From positions 2,294,001-2,358,000 of the forward strand of contig NZ_QUOV01000001.1 of NCBI RefSeq assembly GCF_003390395.1: a DNA stretch of 64,000 nt, written 5' to 3'. Below are positions 1 to 7,915 of this stretch, one piece after another. The position numbers were made by a program, and so were the translations under genes. This DNA is from Thalassotalea euphylliae (GTDB lineage Bacteria; Pseudomonadota; Gammaproteobacteria; Enterobacterales; Alteromonadaceae). The notes below the pieces were generated by a model, which was not told the origin of the DNA, did no database searches, and saw nothing but the letters and a program-made list of their open reading frames with translations. How positions within the stretch are numbered: the first letter of the stretch is position 1; each line of letters opens with the position of its first letter.

Positions 1-977
1 TTTTTCAACACGTCAGTCATTAGGTATTTGTTGCCATGGTTTTTCTTGCCATGCCAACTATTAAATGATGCCATCACCGACTGCGAGCCAGCACTTAAGC
101 CACCAACATAGCCTTGTGCGTGAATATCAAACAGCTCTTGTTCTGAGGCGACATTATCGCCTTGGTCGTCACCAGCAACCGTACCACCATCACCTAAGAA
201 GTGTTTAACAGTAGAAATAACCCGTTGATCGCTCAAGAAATCTCCATCAGCATGTCCTTGCAGACCTTTTACAATCGCAGCTGAGTATTCACGAACGATT
301 TCTGGGTCTTCCGAGTAGCCCTCGTATGTGCGTCCCCAACGGTCATCACGAACAACAGCAACAGTAGGCGCAAACACCCAATCAATCCCCGTGACCATCA
401 CTTCTTTGGCGGTAATTTCAGCAATTTTTTCAATTAGCGCGGGGTTATTTGCTGCCCCTAAACCAATGTTGTGTGGGAACAAAGTGGCACCAATCACATT
501 GTTATGGCCATGCACTGCGTCTGTTCCCCACATAGTTGGTATGCTAGAGCCATCTAGTGAATCATCAATTGATGCTTGATACAGCTTTTCAGCTAATGCG
601 ATCCAATCTTGTGGTGTAGCGTGTTTATTGTTATTCGGAAACGCACCGCCACCATTGAGGTAAGAGCCAAAGCCGTATTTACGCATATCTTCTACGGTGA
701 TATCACGTATTTCAGGCTGGATCATTTGCGCCACTTTTTGCGCTAGCGTCATACCGCTTAACAAGCGCTCAACTTTCGCTTCTACCTGTGCGTCTTTCTT
801 AACGGCAATATCAAGTGTTGGCCAAATCGCTAAATTGTTCTTTTCTACACTGGTAGTTGCAGAGGCTTGGGTAGCTGCCGTTTGCTCTGCACTTTCGCTT
901 GATGCTTTTTCTTGATTACATGCCGTAGCCATTAGCGCCAATGGCAGTAAGTAAGCAATTTTATTTTTCTTAAACAT
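1..977 (-). CDS. Glycoside hydrolase family 3 beta-glucosidase, lipoprotein (3' end outside window)
   Basis: The N-terminal 325 residues are visible; the gene runs off the left edge. It opens with a lipoprotein signal (hydrophobic LLPLALMATAC, Cys20), so the enzyme is probably anchored in the envelope facing the periplasm. After a short linker comes a GH3 N-terminal TIM barrel with the family signatures WGTDAVHGHNN and KHFLGDGG (residues 258-265). The nucleophile Asp region lies beyond the cut. The layout resembles ExoP-type exo-1,3/1,4-beta-glucosidases. It lies downstream of, and on the same strand as, a sugar transporter gene (110 bp gap), probably one operon that releases glucose from cello- or laminari-oligosaccharides. 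Family confident; substrate inferred. Confidence 0.93.
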   Translation of the reverse strand, partial: MFKKNKIAYLLPLALMATACNQEKASSESAEQTAATQASATTSVEKNNLAIWPTLDIAVKKDAQVEAKVERLLSGMTLAQKVAQMIQPEIRDITVEDMRKYGFGSYLNGGGAFPNNNKHATPQDWIALAEKLYQASIDDSLDGSSIPTMWGTDAVHGHNNVIGATLFPHNIGLGAANNPALIEKIAEITAKEVMVTGIDWVFAPTVAVVRDDRWGRTYEGYSEDPEIVREYSAAIVKGLQGHADGDFLSDQRVISTVKHFLGDGGTVAGDDQGDNVASEQELFDIHAQGYVGGLSAGSQSVMASFNSWHGKKNHGNKYLMTDVLK

Positions 978-1087
978 AATGTTCGTTAACTTTTTTGTGT
1001 TTGTTGTCTAACCCGTATCAACGAATTGCAGTTAATTTGAATTCATGATCACGGGTTTCCTTATTTAAAGCCTTGCTATATCCGCTT

Positions 1088-2356
1088 TTATACTTGTTTA
1101 ACTGCCTGCTTTGGCTTGTGACCAATCAAGCCGTAGTAAGCAATGTAGAGGTAGCAGAAAATCGGTAAGAAGAACGACAACTGAACCCCAATAGAATCGG
1201 CCAACATACCTTGGAATACCGGGATAATTGCACCACCAACAATAGCCAAACATAAAATCCCCGAACCTTGTGAGGTATGTTTACCAAGACCGGTAATAGC
1301 TAAACTGAAAATGGTTGGGAACATTATCGAATTGCATAGGCCAACCGCCAAAATTGCCCACATCGCCAAGTCGCCTTTAGTGAAAATAGCCACAAAGACA
1401 AACAGCACAGCAAATGCAGCGTTAAACGCTAACACCTTACCTGCAGCGATTTTTTGCATCACCGCAGCGCCGATAAAACGACCCACCATAGCGCCGCCCC
1501 AGTAGTAGGCAATGTAAGTGGCTGCATCCGCTTCTTCTAGGCCTGCAATATCTGGCTGATTTAAAAAGCTAACAAGAAAACTACCAATTGCGACTTCGCC
1601 GCCCACGTAAACAAATATACCGATCGCACCAAGCACTAAGTGACTGTATTGCCAAGCACTGCCAGAAACCGCTTTGTCTTCATCTGTCTCTACTTGTTCT
1701 ACAACAGGTAATTTTAAGTATGCAAAAATTGCTGCCAGTAACAGCAACATAGAAGCTAACAATACGTAAGGCATCTGCACTGCTTCTGCACCTGCTGCAG
1801 CATTACCGACTTCTGTTGCTGCTTGCTCTAAAATCAAGAATGCGCCGAAGAAAGGCGCCACTGTCGTACCTAATGAATTGAACGCCTGTGTCATCGTTAA
1901 TCGAGAAGAAGCGGTTTCAGGCTTACCAAGGATACTGACATAAGGATTGGCAGAAACTTGCAATAAAGTAATGCCACTTGCTAATACAAAGAGTGCTATC
2001 AGAAAAACTGGGTAGCTTTGCAAAGAGGCCGCAGGATAAAAGCCTAAGCAACCGACAGCAGCGATCACTAAACCAATAACTATACCCTTTTGAAAACCAA
2101 GCTTTTTAACCAATACACCCGATGGAATTGACACAATAAAGTAAGCCCCGAAGAAGCAGAATTGAATCAACATGGCTTGTGTGTAGGTTAGATCAAACAC
2201 CGCTTTTAAATGTGGGATCAATATATCATTAAGGCAAGTGATAAAACCCCACATAAAAAACAGTGAAGTCAATGATGTAAGTGCAAATCGGTAGTTTTCA
2301 CCGCTTGCACTTACCTTAGTGTTATTCGTCTCTGGTACCGCAGATGCGCCTGCCAT
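1088..2356 (-). CDS. MFS sugar:H+ symporter, FucP/GluP (glucose/galactose) family
   Basis: A 422-residue polytopic inner-membrane protein with about 12 hydrophobic helices. The start has the FHS-family pattern [21 protein letters not shown], and the middle has [34 protein letters not shown], typical of FucP/GluP glucose/galactose and NagP-like transporters. Its place between a GH3 beta-glucosidase and LacI-type operators suggests glucose uptake after beta-glucoside cleavage. The first about 20 residues are polar. It is transcribed away from the GH1 operon, and its promoter lies in the 2357-2654 intergenic region, which holds two LacI-type sites. Substrate is inferred from context. Confidence 0.92.
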   Translation of the reverse strand: MAGASAVPETNNTKVSASGENYRFALTSLTSLFFMWGFITCLNDILIPHLKAVFDLTYTQAMLIQFCFFGAYFIVSIPSGVLVKKLGFQKGIVIGLVIAAVGCLGFYPAASLQSYPVFLIALFVLASGITLLQVSANPYVSILGKPETASSRLTMTQAFNSLGTTVAPFFGAFLILEQAATEVGNAAAGAEAVQMPYVLLASMLLLLAAIFAYLKLPVVEQVETDEDKAVSGSAWQYSHLVLGAIGIFVYVGGEVAIGSFLVSFLNQPDIAGLEEADAATYIAYYWGGAMVGRFIGAAVMQKIAAGKVLAFNAAFAVLFVFVAIFTKGDLAMWAILAVGLCNSIMFPTIFSLAITGLGKHTSQGSGILCLAIVGGAIIPVFQGMLADSIGVQLSFFLPIFCYLYIAYYGLIGHKPKQAVKQV

Positions 2357-2508
2357 ACAGCCCCCTTAATTATGAATTTTTGTAATAGTAGAGAAAGCAA
2401 CTTGCGACACTAGCTCACGATATGCGGTAACATGAAATACGTCGCTACGCGCCCCGCGTTTTCACGCAATTTATTGACGTTAGAGTTGATAACTACTACC
2501 CTAATCAA

Positions 2509-2522
2509 TGTAAGCGCTTTCA
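2509..2522. promoter_or_regulatory. LacI-family operator, site 1
   Basis: TGTAAGCGCTTTCA is a near-perfect palindrome around a central CG, the classic LacI/GalR/CcpA operator shape. It lies in the divergent promoter region between the transporter/GH3 operon and the GH1 operon. The LacI-family regulator at 5454 is the likely ligand. Confidence 0.75.
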
Positions 2523-2566
2523 CTCCCCGTTATTAAAAACCAACAAGGGTTGTTTTTCAATACATT

Positions 2567-2580
2567 TGTAAGCGCTTTCA
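2567..2580. promoter_or_regulatory. LacI-family operator, site 2
   Basis: A second, identical TGTAAGCGCTTTCA, 58 bp centre to centre from the first. It sits just upstream of a -10-like TATAAC (2598-2603), so binding would cover the -35 region of the GH1 promoter. Two identical sites suggest looping or independent control of the two divergent operons. Confidence 0.75.
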
Positions 2581-2654
2581 ATCTTTCTTGAACTCAGTAT
2601 AACGTAATTCAAAATGGTCGCTGATATTGTGCCCAATTAAATAGGTAAAAGTGA

Positions 2655-3980
2655 ATGAATAAACTAGAGCTACCCGCTAACTCAACCATGTTAAACAAGG
2701 ATTTTGTTTATGGTGTTGCAACGGCTTCATTTCAGATTGAAGGCGGTATCGACGACAGGTTAGCTTGTATTTGGGACACATTCTGTGCCACCGAAGGCAA
2801 AATTGCCGACAGCTCTAACGGCGCTATCGCCTGCAACCATTACGAAAAATGGCAAGACGATATCAAGCTTATTGATTCATTGGGGGTAGACGCCTATCGC
2901 TTGTCAATTTCATGGCCTAGAGTCATGAACCAAGATGGCTCTGCTAACCAACAAGGCTTGGACTTTTATATTGCTATTTTAGATGCGTTAATTGCACGTA
3001 ATATTAAGCCGTTTGTCACCCTTTACCACTGGGATCTACCACAGCACCTTGAAGATAATGGTGGCTGGTTAAACAGAGACACCGCCTATAAATTCCAAGA
3101 ATACGTCGAGCTAGTAACCAAAGCATTTGGCGATCGCGTTCATTCTTACGCAACGCTAAACGAACCTTTCTGTAGTGCCTACCTTGGTTATGAAGTGGGT
3201 ATTCATGCGCCGGGTAAAGTAGGTAAAGAGTTTGGCAAGAAAGCCGCTCACCATTTACTGTTAGCGCATGGTTTAGGTATGCAAGTGCTACAAAAAAATA
3301 GCCCAAATACCATGAACGGCATTGTGTTGAATTTCACTCCTTGTTATCCAGAAACTTCTGCAGATCAAGCAGCAGCGAACTACGCGGACGATTATTTTAA
3401 CCAGTGGTATATCAAGCCAATACTTGATAAAGCTTATCCAACAATTATTGACGACTTGCCAAAGTCGCAACAGCCTGAAGTATTTGATGGTGACTTTGAG
3501 ATTATTAGTCAACCGCTAGATTTCCTTGGTATTAACTTCTATACACGTGCAATTTATACCTCGCATGATGAAGAAATTTTTGAACAACTACCGCCACCAG
3601 CACCAATAACCGACATCGGCTGGGAAATTTACCCTTCATCGTTTACTAAGTTACTTACGGATTTGAATAGTCGCTACCAACTGCCGCCGATTTACATTAC
3701 CGAAAACGGAGCCGCAATGGCTGATACCTTCGTTGACGGACAAGTTAACGACTTAGATCGCCTGAACTATTACCAACAGCATTTAGTTGCTGTGAACAAT
3801 GCCATTGAGCAAGGCGTTAATGTTCAAGGCTATTTTGCTTGGAGCTTAATGGATAATTTTGAATGGGCTGAAGGCTATCTAAAACGCTTTGGTATTGTTC
3901 ATGTTGATTATGACACGCAACAACGTACGATAAAGCAAAGTGGCCTCGCCTATCGTGATTTGATTTTAAGCCGACCTTAA
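2655..3980 (+). CDS. GH1 beta-glucosidase (cytoplasmic)
   Basis: A 441-residue protein with no signal peptide, the usual GH1 length (about 440-450). Signatures: FVYGVATASFQIEGG at the N terminus; TLNEPFC with acid/base Glu170; YITENG with nucleophile Glu350; WSLMDNFEWAEGY near residue 400-410 (aglycone/glycone pocket). It hydrolyses beta-glucosides such as cellobiose inside the cell. A GPH-family symporter follows 44 bp downstream and a LacI regulator after that, forming a compact beta-glucoside uptake and hydrolysis operon. The start used is the first ATG; an internal Met12 is a possible alternative. Confidence 0.96.
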   Translation: MNKLELPANSTMLNKDFVYGVATASFQIEGGIDDRLACIWDTFCATEGKIADSSNGAIACNHYEKWQDDIKLIDSLGVDAYRLSISWPRVMNQDGSANQQGLDFYIAILDALIARNIKPFVTLYHWDLPQHLEDNGGWLNRDTAYKFQEYVELVTKAFGDRVHSYATLNEPFCSAYLGYEVGIHAPGKVGKEFGKKAAHHLLLAHGLGMQVLQKNSPNTMNGIVLNFTPCYPETSADQAAANYADDYFNQWYIKPILDKAYPTIIDDLPKSQQPEVFDGDFEIISQPLDFLGINFYTRAIYTSHDEEIFEQLPPPAPITDIGWEIYPSSFTKLLTDLNSRYQLPPIYITENGAAMADTFVDGQVNDLDRLNYYQQHLVAVNNAIEQGVNVQGYFAWSLMDNFEWAEGYLKRFGIVHVDYDTQQRTIKQSGLAYRDLILSRP

Positions 3981-4024
3981 AAAAAGCGCCCATAAAAATA
4001 ATAATTAGGTATAAAACTTAGGTA

Positions 4025-5383
4025 ATGCAAATGACAATAAACAGCAGCGTTAGTGTACGTGAAAAAATCGCCTATGGCCTTGGCGATACCGCGAGTAACA
4101 TTATTTTCCAAACGGTCATGATGTTTTTAATGCTTTACTACACTGATGTTGTTGGTTTATCGCCAGCTGTAGTTGGTACCATGTTTTTAGTCGTGCGCGT
4201 GGTCGATGCAATTACCGACCCGTTAATGGGAACACTAGCCGATCGCACACACACCAAATGGGGACACTTTCGCCCTTACCTGCTCTGGTTAGCACTGCCA
4301 TTTGCCATTATCAGCGTGCTCGCATTTACCACTCCTGACTTGCAAGGTACCAGTAAGCTGGTTTATGCCTTTACTACCTATACGCTGTTGATGATTGCCT
4401 ACACTGCAATCAATATTCCTTATTGTGCGCTTGGCGGCGTGTTAACGGCTGATGCTAAAGAGCGTGTCACCGTGCAATCGTATCGTTTTGTCTTTGGCAT
4501 GCTCGGCGGCGTTATTGTCGCAGGTTGCACCATGCCCTTAGTCGAGTTTTTCGGGCAAGGAGATAACGCGAAGGGCTATCAATACACGATGGCGGCGATG
4601 AGTACCATGGGGCTGATTATGTTTTTATTGTGTTTTATCGGCACTAAAGAACGTATCGAACAGCCAAAAGAGCAAGAAGTGAGTTTATTAAAAAGCGCTC
4701 GATCACTATGGCAAAACGATCAATGGCGAATCCTCTGTTTAGCCGCGCTATTTCTACTCACCGGACAAGTGTTACGATTTACCTTAGCCGTATACTACGT
4801 CAAGTATTACCTAGGTCGTGAAGACTTAATCACTTCATTTATGACCCTAGGGGTGGTTGCCAGTATGGTAGGCTGTGCGCTCGCACAACCACTGGCTAAA
4901 CGAGTATGTAAAATTAAGGCCTATATTAGCCTTCAGTTTATTGCCGCGACCATTTGCTTATTGAGTTTCTTTATTGGTGCTGATCAACTGGTACTCGCTT
5001 TTGTCGCTTTTATTTTATGGAAATTCTTCCTCGACATGGCAACGCCACTACTTTGGGCCAAAATGGCCGACACCATAGATTACGGCCATGAAAAAACGGG
5101 CATTCGTATTACTGGGCTAGTCTATTCTGGTGTTATCTTTTTCATCAAAATGGGCGTAGCTCTTGGTGGCGCAATTGCCGGCTGGTTGCTGGCATACTAC
5201 CAATATCAACCAGATTTTGGCCAAACCGAAGCAACCCAGCAAGGTATTTTGTTATCGTTTACGGTATTACCGGCGTTAGGTTCATTTTTAGTTGCGGCGA
5301 TCATGACCCGCTACACCTTAACATCAAATAAACTAGAAACGATCCAAGGCAAGCTAAAACACAATGCATTAACCTCTGGTTAA
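4025..5383 (+). CDS. GPH-family sugar:cation symporter (MelB-like)
   Basis: A 452-residue inner-membrane transporter. The N terminus KIAYGLGDTASNIIFQ and the motif DAITDPLMGTLADRTHTKWGHFRPYLLW are diagnostic of the glycoside-pentoside-hexuronide:cation symporter family. About 12 hydrophobic segments are visible. It sits between the GH1 beta-glucosidase and the LacI regulator, so a disaccharide or beta-glucoside is the probable cargo, brought in with Na+ or H+. ATG codons exist at residues 1 and 3; the choice hardly matters. The cation and the sugar cannot be read from the sequence. Confidence 0.94.
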   Translation: MQMTINSSVSVREKIAYGLGDTASNIIFQTVMMFLMLYYTDVVGLSPAVVGTMFLVVRVVDAITDPLMGTLADRTHTKWGHFRPYLLWLALPFAIISVLAFTTPDLQGTSKLVYAFTTYTLLMIAYTAINIPYCALGGVLTADAKERVTVQSYRFVFGMLGGVIVAGCTMPLVEFFGQGDNAKGYQYTMAAMSTMGLIMFLLCFIGTKERIEQPKEQEVSLLKSARSLWQNDQWRILCLAALFLLTGQVLRFTLAVYYVKYYLGREDLITSFMTLGVVASMVGCALAQPLAKRVCKIKAYISLQFIAATICLLSFFIGADQLVLAFVAFILWKFFLDMATPLLWAKMADTIDYGHEKTGIRITGLVYSGVIFFIKMGVALGGAIAGWLLAYYQYQPDFGQTEATQQGILLSFTVLPALGSFLVAAIMTRYTLTSNKLETIQGKLKHNALTSG

Positions 5384-5453
5384 CAAAGATTATCTTAGGT
5401 ATGATTGCCGCCCATTTGGTCAAAGAACAACAGCAAGGTAGTTAATAGCGCTC

Positions 5454-6455
5454 ATGGCAACGATTTATGAAGTATCAAAATTAGCTGGTGTATCACTCGC
5501 AACGGTTTCTCGCGTAATGAATAATAATGCGCGTGTCAGCGATAAAACCAAGCAAAAAGTGCTTGATGCCATGAATGAGCTTGGTTACAGACCCAATGCA
5601 AACGCCCGTTCGCTAGCATCAAACCGCAGTGACTCGGTGGGTATTATGGTGTCTGAGCTACATGGCCCTTTCTTTGGTCAAATGATGGCCGGTATTGAAT
5701 CAGAGCTAAGAGCCGCTGGTAAACACGTTATCTTTACTACTGGGCATTCAGAAGAAGACCGAGAAAAAGACGGTATCGAGTTTTTAATGGGCCGTAATTG
5801 CGACGCCATTATCATTCATGTTGAAGCGGTAACTGATGACTACTTAGTCGAGGTTAGCCAAGGCAATACGCCTATTTATCTACTTAGCCGCTATGTTGAG
5901 CAGCTTAAAGATAAGTGCATTAGTTTAGACAATGAAGTTGGTGGTTATTTGGCAACAAAAGCGCTGATTGATCACGGCCATAACAACATTGCTTACATCG
6001 CAGGACCACAATTTAAAGCAGATGCCAGCAATCGACTACTAGGTCATAAGCGCGCACTGCAAGAACACGGAATCGAATTTAATAGCGACTTATTGTTCAT
6101 TGGCGACTTTAAAGAAACTGGTGGTAGCGAAGGATTAAAGCATTTTATCGACAATCAATTGAGTTTTAGCGCTGTCGTTTGTGCCAATGACGAAATGGCA
6201 TCTGGTGCCATGAAGTACGCTCGTGAGCACGGCTATACACTACCCAATGATTTATCGGTGATCGGATTCGATAATGTTATTTTTGCCAATTACCTTTACC
6301 CTACTTTGACCACTATCGATAATCCTGTTGAAAAAATGGGACGTATGGCCGCCAAAATGGTGTTAACCGATATTTATAAGCGCAAAGACTTATCAATTGA
6401 ACGCGTTTTTGAGCCTAGCCTTATATTGCGCAATTCAATCGTAGAAAGTAAATAA
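5454..6455 (+). CDS. LacI/GalR-family transcriptional regulator
   Basis: A 333-residue protein with an N-terminal LacI helix-turn-helix (ATIYEVSKLAGVSLATVSRVMNN, residues 2-24) and hinge helix (LGYRPNANARSLAS), then a periplasmic-binding-protein-like sensor domain (SVGIMVSELHGPFFGQMMAGIE to the C terminus, with GFDNVIFANYLYPTLTTI). It is the last gene of the GH1-symporter operon. It is expected to repress the locus through the two TGTAAGCGCTTTCA operators upstream and to be induced by a beta-glucoside or its breakdown product. Family certain; regulon and ligand inferred from position. Confidence 0.95.
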   Translation: MATIYEVSKLAGVSLATVSRVMNNNARVSDKTKQKVLDAMNELGYRPNANARSLASNRSDSVGIMVSELHGPFFGQMMAGIESELRAAGKHVIFTTGHSEEDREKDGIEFLMGRNCDAIIIHVEAVTDDYLVEVSQGNTPIYLLSRYVEQLKDKCISLDNEVGGYLATKALIDHGHNNIAYIAGPQFKADASNRLLGHKRALQEHGIEFNSDLLFIGDFKETGGSEGLKHFIDNQLSFSAVVCANDEMASGAMKYAREHGYTLPNDLSVIGFDNVIFANYLYPTLTTIDNPVEKMGRMAAKMVLTDIYKRKDLSIERVFEPSLILRNSIVESK

Positions 6456-6528
6456 CCTCAGCTCTGAATAAGTTCCTATAGCTGGCTTTAAGGTTTCGCT
6501 TGTTCCTATAGCAGCCAACCTCAAAACT

Positions 6529-6567
6529 TGCATTTGCACATTTTTTATACCAAAATTTGCATATGCA
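6529..6567. promoter_or_regulatory. Paired TGCAT-N-TGCA palindromes before the Xre antitoxin
   Basis: TGCATTTGCA (6529-6538) and the perfect palindrome TGCATATGCA (6558-6567) lie 29 bp apart, immediately upstream of the antitoxin ribosome site. Xre antitoxins of RES-type modules autorepress their own operon, so these are candidate operators. Binding is inferred. Confidence 0.5.
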
Positions 6568-6580
6568 TTTAGGAGGCCTA

Positions 6581-7012
6581 ATGACTGCTGTTCCGAAACT
6601 TAACACAAATACATCAAGCCAAGCGATGTATTCGAGCACTGATGATCATCACAATACCGATCAACAACGCAGTGAAGCGCAGGTGATCATCAAAGCGTTT
6701 AACAATGCCTGCCAGTCACTCAATATCTCAACACAAGAGAAAGTGGCTATTTCTGGCGTTAATGCCTCAACGCTTTCACGCAATCAACACAAAGGATTCT
6801 CGCCTAAATCTAAAACAGGTGAAATTCTGCTGCATTTTATCCGTTTGTATCGCTCACTCTTCGCGATAGCAGGTGGTGATGAAGCTTTTATGCAACATTG
6901 GTATCGCACACATAATAACGCCTTAAATGGTATCCCAGCAGAAATTTGTCCGACCATTGAAGGTTTATATCGAACCAATCAATATTTAGATGCAATGCGC
7001 GGTAAAATTTAA
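6581..7012 (+). CDS. Antitoxin, Xre/MbcA/ParS toxin-binding family
   Basis: 143 residues. The start is set by a perfect AGGAGG (6571-6576) 4 bases before ATG 6581; an in-frame TTG at 6557 lies upstream of this and is not needed. The middle carries an Xre-like HTH (EKVAISGVNASTLSRNQHKGFSPKSKTGEILLHFIRLYRSLFAI). The C-terminal part (MQHWYRTHNNALNGIPAEICPTIEGLYRTNQYLDAMRGKI) matches the MbcA/ParS/Xre toxin-binding domain, in which the last helices cap a RES toxin. The RES-domain gene follows on the same strand, so this is the antitoxin of a RES-Xre module. Confidence 0.88.
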   Translation: MTAVPKLNTNTSSQAMYSSTDDHHNTDQQRSEAQVIIKAFNNACQSLNISTQEKVAISGVNASTLSRNQHKGFSPKSKTGEILLHFIRLYRSLFAIAGGDEAFMQHWYRTHNNALNGIPAEICPTIEGLYRTNQYLDAMRGKI

Positions 7013-7143
7013 TGTCCGGTAGCTCCGGTAGCGCTATTTCGTTACTGTTATTACTGGTTATATAGCTTCGTTACACTTACTTAGTTTAGTTATATTGCCA
7101 ACAAGCCAACACACAACCTTACCCGCATAGAAATGGAACTTCT

Positions 7144-7908
7144 ATGATAAACAACATCATTGCTGCCTGCCCCAAGCATACCGCCTATTCAAATCATGTA
7201 TTTCGCATTGTTGAAACGCAAGAATACGCCGCAACCACTAAAATTGTTGATGATTTAAGTGAACAACATTTACTTGAACAGTTATTAGATGAGGTGAAAC
7301 CCGCCTATCGCCCAGCAACTGAAGAGCTGCACTATTTAATCAGCACGCCTTTTCGCTACCCACCACTTAAATACGGTTCACGCTTTGGCGATATCACAAT
7401 GCCTAGCTATTTTTATGGTGCTGAGCAAATATCAACGGTACTGGCAGAGTGTGCGTTTTATCGTTTTGTGTTTTTGCATGATATGGCAACCCCTTATGAA
7501 GGTACCATTCAATCTGAACACTCTATTTTTAGCGTAAAAGTGAGCACAACACGTTGCAGCGATTTAACTAAACTGGCCGAGCAAGACCACCTCAGTGCCA
7601 TTAGCGCCGCGACCAGCTATCAAACCTCGCAAGCCATAGGTAAACACCTAACACAGCAGAAAGGAACAGAAGTTATCCGCTTTTATTCAGCCCGAGACAC
7701 ACACGGTATGAATCAGGATATGGAACGCGGTGTGAACTTGGCGATTGCAACACCTGACGCCATAAAATCAAAAAAGCCAGAGCAAATGCAGCTCTGGCTT
7801 TGTCAAACGAATAACGAAAGTGTCACTTTTTCTACTCAAGGTCAGCAACCAAGCATCTTTTCCCGCGAAACATTTTTGTTAGATGGTCAGCTGGCTAAAC
7901 CGTTTTAG
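7144..7908 (+). CDS. RES-domain toxin (NAD+-targeting)
   Basis: 254 residues with a RES domain: Arg in the N-terminal VFRIV stretch, the GSRFGDI segment, conserved Glu in TVLAECAFYRF, and a C-terminal ERGVNLAIA stretch where the family has its Ser/Asn-rich loop. Characterised RES toxins degrade NAD+ (NAD+ phosphorylase/glycohydrolase activity) and are neutralised by Xre-type partners such as the gene just upstream. The 131-bp gap between the two genes is wider than in most RES-Xre operons, where they nearly touch. The stop codon lies inside a strong hairpin. Family assignment good; activity is family knowledge. Confidence 0.88.
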   Translation: MINNIIAACPKHTAYSNHVFRIVETQEYAATTKIVDDLSEQHLLEQLLDEVKPAYRPATEELHYLISTPFRYPPLKYGSRFGDITMPSYFYGAEQISTVLAECAFYRFVFLHDMATPYEGTIQSEHSIFSVKVSTTRCSDLTKLAEQDHLSAISAATSYQTSQAIGKHLTQQKGTEVIRFYSARDTHGMNQDMERGVNLAIATPDAIKSKKPEQMQLWLCQTNNESVTFSTQGQQPSIFSRETFLLDGQLAKPF

Positions 7909-7914
7909 CCAGCT
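7889..7914. terminator. Hairpin between convergent RES and RND genes
   Basis: An 11-bp perfect stem, AGCTGGCTAAA / TTTAGCCAGCT, with a 4-base loop. It overlaps the TAG stop of the RES gene (7906-7908) and ends one base before the stop of the convergent RND gene (7916). It probably ends transcription in one or both directions, although neither side has a long T-run. Confidence 0.55.
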
Positions 7915-7915
7915 C

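Noticed and set aside
328..915. Rightward ORFs over the GH3 gene
   Set aside because: Antisense to a clear GH3 coding frame; shadows.
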